This document shows, piece by piece, positions 11,701 through 24,900 of a DNA stretch of 64,000 bases (its first letter is position 1; the number at the start of each line of letters is the position of its first letter). A program made the translations under genes and the position numbers. This DNA comes from Meghimatium bilineatum. Taxonomy: Eukaryota; Mollusca; Gastropoda; Stylommatophora; Philomycidae. The notes beneath the pieces were generated by a model. The model was not told where the DNA came from. It was given only the letters and a program-made list of their open reading frames with translations, and made no database searches. The stretch spans positions 54,383,685 to 54,447,684 of the forward strand of contig CM067322.1 of NCBI GenBank assembly GCA_034231615.1, given 5' to 3'.

Positions 11701-14700
11701 AATAGTTTCAGAATGTGAAGAAACAGTGATATATTATGTTAATAGTTTAAGAGTGTGAACAAATAGTAATAGAATATATTAACAGTTTCAGAATTTGAAA
11801 ATAAAATTGCAATAAAAAAAATCAAAACAGTAATAGATTATGTTAGTTTCACAATATGAAAAACCGTAATGAGCCTTGGTTATGTTAATGGCTTCAGAAT
11901 GTGTAAACAATCTAAACAGTAACATATTATGCTGATGGTTTTAGAATGTGAAGAAAATAGTAACAGATTATGTTGATAGTTTGAGAATGTGAAAAAAACG
12001 AAACAGTAATAAATTCTGTTAATGATTTCATAGCATTATGTGGTCTATTATAACCCTGTATAGAGCTACGTACCCGATGGACTCAAGCACAAATGAGACA
12101 ATGAAGGCAGCCCTGGCCCAACTCTACTGTCAAGCTTTCCTAAACCGGAAACATGCTCGCAGAGAAAAAGGGTTCAGTATCCGATGGGCTCAGGCATAAA
12201 TGGGACAAGGTCGTTCAACTCGAGAAAACGCCTTGCTCTCAAATGCATGGTGAGACTCAGACTTGGAGTTCATGATGTCAGTAAACGACACCTCGGCTAA
12301 GAATGAGAGAGTCTGGGTCCAACTCTTCTGTTGATGGTCCAACTTCTTCTATAACCAAAACCAGGCTCATGGATAAGAAAAAGTTCAGTACCCTATGGTC
12401 ACAGGCTCAGAACGTCTAATTACACGAGACTTACTCACTGACTGTAGAACACCTTGTGCAAGATAGACGTGAATGGCAACTGTCTCTGCAAAGAGTCATT
12501 ACACACATGCATGCCCATCGACAGATAGGCAGGTTGTCACTGGCTAGGGAAACCCACTACCCAAATTAAAGGCATGATGAAAACAAATATGCTGGGCCTT
12601 GGATGTCCCTCCCACAAAGTGAGCCAACCAAGGCTCAACTGTGGAACTTGCAGTACAAAGTACTTCACGCGCTCCCCTGCGGAAATCACACCATGTGGTT
12701 ATAAGAGAGCGAAAGCAGAAGAAGAACCCCTGTATAATAGAAAGTCATTTAGGGTCATAACAACTGTCTTATTCTTCATTCTCATTTTAGTAGTTGTTGC
12801 ACTTGTATGCTCCACACTTTTCAATAATAATTTTATCTCTTAGCATGACAGAGATGCCTCAGCATGATCTTTTGCCATTCTGAACCGGACTATCTCAGTA
12901 TATACAGTATATACCAAATCATTATCTCCCGTGTTGTCAGTTATTAGTTTAATTTTTCAATTGTCTTTCCCCATTGCACCAATCCCCACATTCCCTGTTC
13001 AGTGTAATGATGAATTTTCAATTCGCTTGAAAATTCATCAAGCTTCCCACTTCCTCCAGCGACATGTACATGCACTCCTGAACATCTCTTGTCCAACGAT
13101 GTCTTGGTCTGTCTCTGCCTCTACTACCTTTATTGCCCCCTCGAACAACACTCTTTCCATGCCATCGTGTCTCTTCATATGGTCAAAAAACCTAACTTCC
13201 TTCTAAGTATAATGTTTAAAAGCCAGCCTTCTTGAACATTGATTTTTCTTAGCAAGTCTTGGTTGGTCTTTCTTGCTGTCTATGGTATTCTCAGGACTCT
13301 TCTATAGCACTGTGTTTTGAATGCCTCTATTCTCTTGGCTAGTTTTATTTATTTTGAACTCCCTGTAATATATATACCGTTTAACCTGACACATCTGACT
13401 TTTGATTTGACTTTTAATCAGAAGGCACTTTGACCAAGCTTATGTCCAACTCTCTTTAGTCGTCTCTTACAGCATGCATGGCAGGTCACAGTGTTATTAT
13501 TGTTTGCTTCCAATTTCCAAAATTGACAACACATAAATGCATGAAAAATTTAAGGTACATAGTGAATAGTTAAATATATGTAATTGTTGCACAAACCAAC
13601 CAATCCTAATAAAAAGATTTAAAATAAAAATAAATAAGGGTGAAACATTAAATTTCCATCAGTCCTTTTCCAGGTCCCACCTATACAGACAATTTTTTTT
13701 ATTTTCAAGAAGTTATTAAATTAATATTTTTCCTGTTTTCCTTTTCTTATTATTACATATTAGTTCAGATGGAGGTCTCTTGATTTAAACATCAACCATT
13801 TTCTTCCTTATTTATTTTATTATAAATGTTTTCATCATCTTTTCATTCCTAGTGGTAGGTATTTGCAACATATATTTCCTTATTCACTATTAATACTTTG
13901 AAATTTGTGTTACTACAGCCCATACCTGGTTGTTAATCTCTAGCTTTTTGGTAATGAGAGATTTAACACTGGTTTGTGCCAAAATCAAGCACACAATCCT
14001 TTTTCTATTTTGACTGCCAGTAACAGATACTTAATGGGAATGAACTATGCACATTTTTTGGAGTCCATGGGAAGTGTCTCTTTGGTTAAGGAATTAGTGC
14101 TCAAAGCCAGTGGTTCTCATTGTGAGCCATGTGGACACCAAGGAACAAAGGTGAATTTCAGGGGCACCATGGACAACAATTTTGAAATGTGGGGGTGGGT
14201 TGTCACAGACCCTAGAATGTGACCACCTCTGCAGGCAACTTCATGCTATTAAACACAGTAAACCTACTCCTGTCACCAAACATTTCAATGATGATGGCCA
14301 TTGTGGCGTCCTTGATATCCAGGTCACTGCCCTAAGATCCTGCACTATTGATGATGGATCTAGATATGTCCTTGAAAAAAATTAGTTTAATTTTGAGATT
14401 GGCTTTGGGACTTAATTCTGATCATTCATTTGTTTAAGCGTTGTTTGGTGTTGTACTCATTTTATTGTTGTCCAAATTGTTTTCAGTAATAGACTTTCCT
14501 TGGACGTCATATTGTTTTAAGTCTGCATTCTAGTGCCTTTGTAATAAGTACCATTGTTTTTAATGTTTTAATTGTTTGTTTTGTATATTCTTGAAGAAGA
14601 CCTAGCGGTTGAAATATTGAAAATGTCTTGTATATTGTTATTTGTATGACTTTGTCTATATCTTCTTCTTCTTCTGTGTTCGTTCTCAAACTCCTGCAGA

Positions 14701-15830
14701 TCAGCAGGATGTAGTCCTGAGAATGTGTTGTGTCATGGTTTACAGCATTGCTTTTACCAAATTGTTCTGCTGTGACATTCCTGCAAGTGATAAAAGACAA
14801 CGTTGATGTATGGTCTATAATGTATACTGACACTTGGAAAGGTTATCCAACAAGAGTTAAAAAATGTTTTAAACATTTTAAAATTAATCACTGGTGCAAT
14901 TTTGCAGATCCAGTATGAGATATGCAAACTCAGAACATTAAATGACTGTGCTGTAGCGTCAAATGAAGGAACAAGATACAAAGTGGCACATCTCGACACC
15001 ATATTGATATTTATCTTGCCAAATGTATTGAGGAGATAACAGCAACAGAAACCGCATTTGACGCTATTCTCGCTGGCTTGAGGGAATACTGGTCCCAATA
15101 AAAGAATTTTGCATCTATTTCTGTTTGTTTGTTTTCCTTGTATTAATTTGTGTTGTCTCTCATTTTACCTTGGTTATGGGAATATTCAATTCATTCAATT
15201 TTGTTTCAATAAAAACCTAATTGTATTGTATTGGAACTACCCAAAAAGTGATGCTATCGTCGCTGACTAGAGAGAATACTAGCCCGAATGAATAATTTGC
15301 AACTATTTATGATTGTTTTCCTTGTATTATTTTGTGCTGTCATTGCACAAACTAAGCAATTTTGTTTCGTTAAAAATGTAGTAACGTCTACCTGCTACTT
15401 TAAGCGATACTCTTGGCAAACAACTTGCTTCTCTGTTGAGTCCATGAAGTCAACTTCTAACACAACAACATAAAAATGTTAATAATAACTGATTATGAGA
15501 CAAATTATAACTATTCAGCTAAGAGCTTATGTTACCTCATTTCGATCACATTTAGTAGTTCCATTAAAACATGCGTGAAACTTCCCACTAAACAGCTGTA
15601 CACCCATGATTCCAAAAATGAGCCAGAAGACCAGACACACCAGTAAAACATTACAAATAGAGGGGATAGCTTTGAACAGGGCATTTACCACCACCTAAAA
15701 TAGAATATGATAAATAAGTTAATGAATACAATTTGATATTGGAAATCAAATTAAAGATCCTTCAACACACACACAGTCATGTCCACATACAAAAACATAT
15801 ATATAGAGGCATATTACTATACTATTATCG

Positions 15831-15901
<71 letters not shown>

Positions 15902-18900
15902 TATATATATATATTGCCATATATTTCTGAATATAAGATGATCTGTATAAGATGTCCAGCTCTGTGGCGGAGTGGTACAGAGCACATCTGTGACGGCCAA
16001 GATACTGAGTTTGATCCCTGCCACAGGCAACTGTGCATCCGGACTATTAAGAAAGCAATGGCAAACTACTGAATGTATTTATATTGCTTAGAAAAATCCC
16101 TACAGTAAAAAAATTCTGAGTTGATAGCTATGTCCTGAATTGGATACGCTACCAATTTTTTGTATATAATACAAGGATGTAACTTTAATGTCCAAAATGG
16201 GATCAAAATTGGAAATCCATGTAGAACCTGAAGTATACAAAATAATACTGGAAATAAAACTGGAATTCCGTTATTATATGAATGAAGGGACAAATGAAAT
16301 ATTGCAAAACAGAAAATAGCACAAACTTTATTAACAGTAAGACGCAAGGTCATTTATCCCATTTGCCCCACCCTACCGGTACTCACATAAAATACAATAT
16401 CAAGGATAAGACAGTGCACCATTCCTGGAGGTATAGCCTGACTCATATAACTTTAACCACTGGGTACCAGTGTTCTGAGATATTGGATTCATTTGTTCAG
16501 TGCTGTCTCTACAATAAAGGTTAGCAGCAATGATAGCATCAGCCAGTACGGTGAATTCAAATCCTCATGAATGAATGGATCTGGTCAACTTTTATTGTGG
16601 CAAATATCAGATAGCATCAGCAATTACATTCAAAGCAGCACATTTTCAAACTGACCAGTGAAGAGCCATTATGTCATTTTCCTGAACTACATATTTTACT
16701 TGTTTACAGAATGTGAATGAAATTACATATTGTGCACAAGTTTATTCCAAGTTCGTTATAGTGCACACAATTGGCATGCCATCCATTAAATTACGTCAGT
16801 GGCAGACAACTATCAGATTTTAAAAATGGCTAATTGTAGAGGATATTTAATACCATGACTGCGCATCGGAGGAGAAGGGATAATCTTAGAGTTTATGATG
16901 GGGGATTTTAGGGATAGGGTTTGACCTAATTCTAACCCAAACATCCATCCCCCTCCCCTCCTAAACTCTATATCTCTCTATCTAAAGAGTTATCAATGGA
17001 AGGCAAGTTTAGCATAGATAGGCAGTCACTGCTAATAGAAAATTAACAGGCAGAGTGAGATTTGCACAAACTACTCACACCTGTAACTAGATGGACTTTT
17101 AGTTTTTAAGGAGATATCAATAAACCAGAGGTGGGCGTGTTCACTGTTCACGCCCACTGTCAATTCAATTGCAATTAGAAAATTCAAGGGAAATAAGAGA
17201 AACCCTTCAATTGTCCCCTGGTGAAATCAGGGGAGGCAAGCCAGAAACTTGGCAGGTAGACATCATCTAGTACCATTTCTGCAACAAAGGTTGGCTGCAA
17301 CAGATCTCAACATCCCCTGCCTCTTGTTTTGGTGATGCACTCTGCTAGACTGTACCCTGTCCATCTTGTGATGTTATTCTCCCACACGTATCGCGTATCT
17401 CATGCAATATGTTTCCGTACACTGCATAGCAAATTAGTAGTTCTTCTTTTTGTTGGTGTGCCAATTAGATTTGTTTGTTTTCGTGGAACTATTATTCTTT
17501 GAAACACTAAAGGTTGTCCTCCTGTTTTGCACCGTAAAAGTTTATTAGGGTTGTTGTAAAGCTTCCTTCTAATTAGATGTGTGAGTAATAATTCCTCCTT
17601 ATTTGTCAATGGTTCTGATATAGGTTTGCTGATAGATTTTTTAAAACTAAAGTCATGTTTTATCATGGGAGAAGTGGCGCTGTCTGATGTTAACTTTCTG
17701 AATTCAGAAACTGTACATGTTGTAACTGCAGGATATATGCTAGATATAGCAGAATCGTGTATGTTATTGGGCGTTGAAGGTCTAAAATATGTGGAGGGTG
17801 TGCTGGTATAACTACATTGTGGATATGCAGGTGTTGTAAATGTGGAAGGTGTGCTGTTATAGTGAAGATGTGCAAATGCAGGTGTAAATATGGAAGATGT
17901 GCTGGTATAGCTACATTGTGGATATGCAGTTGTTGCAAATGTGGAAAATATTCCATTATTATATTGAAGACAACGGCGAGCTGTGGGTACTGTTAAATTT
18001 GTTGGATTGTTATTACTATTGGTGAGTTGTGGAGACAATCTTGCTGTCACTGGCATTAGAATATCTTCCTCTGTTTCTGTAGCAGGAAATAACACAGACA
18101 CAGATACATCATGATCATTATCAGAATTATCAAAAACTCTCTTTCTTTTTATGCTGCCACAGTTCATACTTTGATGATGACTACACACGGAACATTCTAA
18201 AACAGTTAGGTTAGGATTAAAATCCATCCAGATGTGGGCACTGTTAGTAGCTATCAATTTGGCTCGAGCTAGAGATTTACTATCCTTGTTGATTTTGAGT
18301 TTATGATTTCGCATTACACACTTGACACACAATGTGGTTGAATGTTTTGTTTCACTATCGTCCATGATATCTATCCCATAAATACTAGCCAGGTCACTTT
18401 GATATAAGCTACAGGACCGTGGTTTCTTCTGCATCCTTTTATCTTTCTTCGATAATGTTCTTCCTACACAAATTCTGCACAAATCATTCAAAAATCGCAT
18501 GTGTAGTGAACTGCAGTGATCCATCCTGTTTTGAAATAAATTTAAAAATATTATTAACACATTTTCACAAAAGAAACGTATAACATATACTTATTACAAT
18601 AGTAAATTACTTTTCTGTGTATGTGTAGCATGCAACGAACTTATTCGAACGGTTATGGGGATCCAACCGCGATTGATAACTATCACACAGAACAAGTTTG
18701 TAGCGTTAATGCTACACAAAGAATGAATCTTTTACATGATCTAATTGCGCAATGTAACTAATTTTGATCATATTTGCACAAGTAAAATGAGATCTAACTA
18801 GATATACATGCTAAACTAGTGTTTGATGATGGCATAATAGGTTTATTTTGGACTTAATATTTGCCGACAACCAATTGAAAAATTATCATGAAGACACGTT

Positions 18901-21900
18901 CGTAACGTTAATGCTACACAAAGAATGAATCTTTTACATGATCTAATTGCGCAATGTAACTAATTTCGATCATATTTGCACAAGTAAAATGAGATCTAAC
19001 TAGATATACATGCTAAACTAGTGTTCGATGGTGGCATAATAGGTTTATTTTGGACTTATATTTGCCGACCACGAATTGAAAAATTATCATGAAGACAAGT
19101 TCGTAGCGTTAATGCTACACAAAGAATGAATCTTTTACATGATCTAATTGCGCAATGTAACTAATTTTGATCATATTTGCACAAGTAAAATGAGATCTAA
19201 CTAGATATACATGCTAAACTAGTGTTTGATGGTGGCATAATAGGTTTATTTTGGACTTATATTTGCCGACCACGAATTGAAAAATTATCATGAAGACAAG
19301 TTCGTAGCGTTAATGCTACACAAAGAATGAATCTTTTACATGATCTAATTGCGCAATGTAACTAATTTCGATGATATTTGCACACGTAAAATGAGATCTA
19401 ACTAGATATACATGCTAAACTAGTGTTTGATGGTGGCATAATAGGTTTATTTTGCACATTCTCATGGTAAACGATAATCTAACAAATTTGACACTGTATG
19501 TAAAGTAATGATATTAGGCCTACTAAATTAACATGAAGAATAACGAAATTTTCTTACCTGTATAAATATTGAATGTGCACTGGTCATAAACAATGACAAC
19601 CTAATAGGACTTGTACAAAAATATGAGGATGGAAAATGTTGAGTTGTGCTTGCAAATGCACAAACTCTGGCTGCTGTATAAAATTCGCAAAATTGAGAAA
19701 CGGTATCTTTGAACCAGAAGCGAAATCCAAGCCTCCACGCGAATTATTTCATTCAGCGCTGGGTAATAAATATGTCAGGTCTGTTACACCCCTTCAGGAC
19801 TACAATAGCTGAAATGCCTCGTGTGTGGCCGAACTAAAAGTTAACATTTTTAGAATGGAATAACAGGTGTGTACTAAAAAATTAATGATCTGACAATTAT
19901 TTGAAACAGTGAGCACACTGGTTGGCACACGCTCAGGGAAAGAGCAAGCAGTCATAATGGATTTATAGTCTTATCAGCTCATTATAAGTGTATCTAATAC
20001 CCCCCATAGCATCTCACTGTATAATATGGATGAAATCCCTCCCCTGTCTGCTTTGACTTGCCTCCAAATCACACGGTGAAACAAAAAGGTGTGCAGACAG
20101 TTTTTGTAAAGATGACTGGACATTAGAAGATGCATTTCACTGTTGTTTTAGTTGCTTGGCAGATGGAGCACATTTGCACCCCTCCACCAAATGATTATTT
20201 TCAAAATGAAAGACTGTCGAAGGGGAGGAAATTTCCAAGTGGCATGTTTGTGCAGGTCCACATGAAAGGTTGGATGAACAAAAGTGGCTCTCTGGAATGG
20301 CTGGATAAAGTGTGGGGCAGAGGAAGGGAGCAGCTATAAAAAAAAACCATCCATGCTAGTCTGGAACTACACAGTTTGACACATATTACAGAGAAATTGA
20401 AAAAATGATGCCATGAGATGTGGGGGGGGGGGGGGGGTTATCTGCATCTGTAATTCCTGGGGACCTAACCTCCCTCCTGCAGCTATTAAATGTCTCTGTT
20501 AACAAACCATTTAAGGACAGACTTCAGGAAAAATGAAATTAATGGATGGCATCATCAGATTTAGCTGTGACAAATTTAAAAAAGCTCACATCATGACAAA
20601 TGTTAAGTGGCTCAAAAATTAATGATTGGATGTTCTGTCTGAAATTATCATCCGATCTTTCAAAAATTGTTTTATCAATAACGCAATGAATGGAAGTGAG
20701 AACAATGCTATCTTTGAATATGATGTTGATAATGACAATGTAATGGTAGACAGTGAGATAGAGACTGATGATATCCATCCTAATGTTCCTAGTGCAGAGG
20801 ATGGAATACATGAACTTTTTCAGAATTCATGAGTCCGATTTTAAAGGATTTGAATGACCTATTGTACAGTTTTTTCTACTGTTATCAGTATTTGATGGTA
20901 TTCTATGTTATATTCTTGTGTCCACCAGGTGTCAAGCTGGTCAAGTAATTTTTTTAAAAAATGTTATTGTGCGCATATATAAGTAGAAACCTCTAAATCA
21001 ATAGCAAAAAAAATACAAAATTTTTCGGATTATATTCGGAAACATTGGTTTATATGGTTTATTACTATACTATATCACCGAGACCCAATACACAAAATAT
21101 GCCATCATCAGTTCTCCAGATGGGATCAGATAATTTTTCAGCTCTAAAATAAATTCTAACATTATAAACATTTTCATGTCTTGTTTAGTTTCATGAGTAT
21201 TTACATTATTATTATTATTACTGTTATTCATGTGACACATCATTTCCTGCAAGTGTTATTTATGAATGCTCTGAACTCTCTTGATTCTGGGTGAGTTGAC
21301 CTGCGGCATTATCGTCTTGGTCTGAAATTTTTCTTCTGTTGCCAGTAACCACGCCCCCATTACAAATTTTTTCCTAGATTCTATGTGGCACCTTACCTTC
21401 CTTCCAGGTAGCAGCATTATTGTTGTGCTATAAGAAATATAATTATGATCCATGGTGATGATGGATGTGACTCAGAAGACCAATCTGAGATACAAAGAGT
21501 CTTCCACAGTATTTATAAGGAATCAAAGGGCCAGAACAAGAACTACAAGAGTTAACAGCAAAATTGGAAAATATCAGCTAGTATTGAATGGAAATCAACA
21601 CAGAAAAGAGCAAGAAATTAGTTAACAGCAGAAACACAGATCAAACTGATGCTGAATGGGCATAAACTTGAGGAAGTGAATACTTTCAAATACTCTCGAT
21701 CTAACATATGCAGTGATGGAAAATGCAAATCAATATTAAAAATAAGGAGATGGCTGCTTTAGTTTTTATGTCAAGGCTAAAGTTAATTTGGAAAAGCAAC
21801 ATCAGTGTTAGAGTGAAAATCAAACTTTATAACTCACTAGTGCTTTTTAGATGCATCCTCTCACCACACTTGTTCAACATTTATGCAGAAAACATCATGT

Positions 21901-24900
21901 GAAATGTACGAGAAGACCCAAGTTATGAACATTTTCATTCCCTTAATATTGGAGGACATGTAATCCCAGAAATTAGGTATGCAGATGATACCAAACTAAT
22001 ATCAAGGGGCCCCACAAGTTTAGAACAAATGGTTATGTCAGTCACACATAATAGTGATGCACAAAACTTTTTCCTCAATGCAAAAAGATTGACAAAAATA
22101 AGGCATGTAAATAAAGATGAAATTACTCCTAAAATAGTCATTAACAAAGAGCAACTAGAAGATGTAAACAACTGAATATCTAGGGTCAACCATCAACACC
22201 ACAGGAGATAGCCTGGCAGAGATAAGAAAGAGATTAGCAATGGCACTACAAAAACATCACAGATAAAAAATCTATGGCAAGGAGCAAACAGAAAAACAAA
22301 GTTACAACTACTAAGAAGCTACATCTTTCCAGTGGCAACATATGGATGTGAGATGTGGGCAATGACATTGACAAATGGAAAAGAAATTATCTGCAATCGA
22401 AATGAAATGCTATAGTAAAGTCCTCAGAATATCATGGACAGAAAAAAGAACTAACATAGATGTCCACAAAAACCTGAAAATAGAAGAAGACTGACTCCTC
22501 AAAACTATACAAAAATGCAAACTTACATATTTTGGATATATAAAAAAAACTACAATGGTTTGGAAAGATTAATCATGGAGAGGAAAGTTCCAGGAAAGAG
22601 AACAAAAGGCAGACCAAGATTACAACGTACACATGACATTGAAGATCTTCTGAATATGACACTGGAAGAAACTGGGCAGCTCAACACAGAACCGTGAGGC
22701 TTACAGTGTAGCAGTGAGGACAATGTTCTGCAAAGGACACATCACATAGCGAGAGAGAGAAAGAGTGCTTTCTATTGTACTGTATGGTTGTGTTATGTTG
22801 TTTAGCCTGTAATGTGTTCAGGCTCCATGCTCGACTAATAGCCAGCTAGGCGATATCATGCTGAGACTGTCTCCAAAAGCATAATGGTCTTGTCAACCAC
22901 TAACCATAAAGTATGATAATTGGGGAATTTACGCATATAAGGCATGATAGTTTATCGGCCCAGAGGGTAATGTAGGCTAACTGCAGTAACATGGTGTGGA
23001 CTGCATTGAGCATGGTGATAATGTAGAAAACCATGGTCATTCACTGCATGGAACCTCATCTTGCCACTGGTTTCAAATGAGGTCCAACAAGAGAGTGAGG
23101 TAGACACTTTGCACAACTCTTCCTCACTTAAGTCAAAATCTCCAGTGCAAGTCATTTTCACATCCAGTCCATGGACATTTGCCGCCTGAAAAGGGCTTAA
23201 TAGCCATTTACAAACTCATAATCAAGGACATAATGCTAAGCGAATTTTCAAAAGTGGATGTAACAAATAGCCATCATCACTTATCATTGACAAACAATAT
23301 GGTTGTGAGAGTTGGATACTCACTGTGAACATGGAGAGACAATTATGGGCCTTCGAATGCAAATGTTACATATGAATCTCCTATAGAAAGCACAAGACAA
23401 ATGTGTATGTAAGAGATAAAATAGATGTATAAAGGCCCACAAGAGCCATTGTTTTCAATAGTGAAATGATGAAAACTAGCATGTTTGGACATGTAAGACA
23501 ACATGATCCATTGTCATAAACAATATTGCTGGACACCGTCGAGGGTGAAAGTATTTGTTTGTTTGTTAAATGGGGGATTAAAGCCTCTTAGCTGAGGCAC
23601 GATCCTTTCAACCTAAGACAGAAGTCTATTTTGGTTATATCAGGCTGTATTAGCTTTTATCTAAATGTGACCTAATGGTCTGGGTGTTTGGAAAGCCGTG
23701 CGTGCTATTGCTATGAATTATCTATATTGCTAGGTGGAGTTGATATTTATTTGTGGCCAAGATGCCTTTTATCTAAGTGTGACCCTATGGTCTGGGCGAA
23801 TTAAGAACTGCGCGCTGTTATTGCAAAAGAATGTTATGTTGCTAGTTGTATGAAGCTGTTTATTTCCGGCGGTATTGCTTTTTATTTAAGAGTGACACTA
23901 ATGTCTGGGGGAGTTTTGAAAACTGCGTGCGATTATGCCTAAAATTGTTCATATTGCCAGTCGTATCCTGTGGTGAGCGTTCCTCAGTTGTATTTGTTGA
24001 AAGCTGAGGAGAGAGACCTGTAGAAAGACTGACGACAAACAATGACTTACTTTGTTTTGACTTGGTTAGATTTTTGAAAGTAGCAGAGGAGGACAAATAA
24101 AAGTATGGACAGACAACATTAAGGACTGATCAAGGCAAGATTTTTCCTCACATATCTGCATTGTTGAAGGTATTATTCCATATCAATGATTGTATTATTT
24201 GTACTGAAGTAGAGGTCAACCCTGAGATCCTATTCCCATTATTCCATATCAATGATTGTATTCTTTGTACTGATGTAGAGGCCAACCCTGAGATCCTGTT
24301 TCCATTATTCCATATCAATGATTGTATTCTTTGTACTGATGTAGAGGTCAACCCTGAGATCCTGTTCCCATTATTCCATATCAATGATTGTATTATTTGT
24401 ACTGAAGTAGAGGTCAACCCTGAGATCTTTTCCCTGACTAATTCTCCATAAAGTAGATATTTTGGTATTTTGCCATCTTCCATCCTCCTAGTGTGTCCTA
24501 ACAAAGTGAGTCTATGCAGATTGAGCATAGAAAATACTATGGTATTGCCTGCCAATACCATACTTTCCAATACACCAGTATTAGTGACTGTCTTGCCACA
24601 AATTTTATGTAGGCAATGCATGTGAAAGTTGCGTAGTTATCTCTCCTTCTGCATAGTTGGCTCTCAAGATAAGTTGCCAAGGTTTCAATGCCCTAGAGGA
24701 GAGGAAGGTGTTGAGGACACAAGCCTGGCAATCCAGGAGTAAATTTTTTAAGTGTTAATATTCTCCTTATATGACAATAAAAACCTGTTTTCTTGTAACA
24801 TTAGAGAAACATTTACCGTATATGCATTGTTTAACAGATACAGATAAATTAAAATAAAATCTGACTCACCCTCATCCCTTCCCATCTACTGACTGCTCTC

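Noticed and set aside
15288..15473. 61-codon frame with a signal-peptide-like start and several Cys
   Set aside because: It lies in a duplicated decayed segment; no splice or promoter support and no recognised family.
15746..16072. Four overlapping frames rich in Tyr-Ile
   Set aside because: Translation of the (TA)n microsatellite.
17581..17956. Frames opposite or shifted within the RAG1-N-like gene
   Set aside because: Shadows of the repetitive Ser/Thr/Tyr-rich part of the real frame.
24148..24621. 157-codon minus-strand frame
   Set aside because: It is carried by the 66-bp tandem repeat and has no domain; the open frame is a by-product of the period being a multiple of three.
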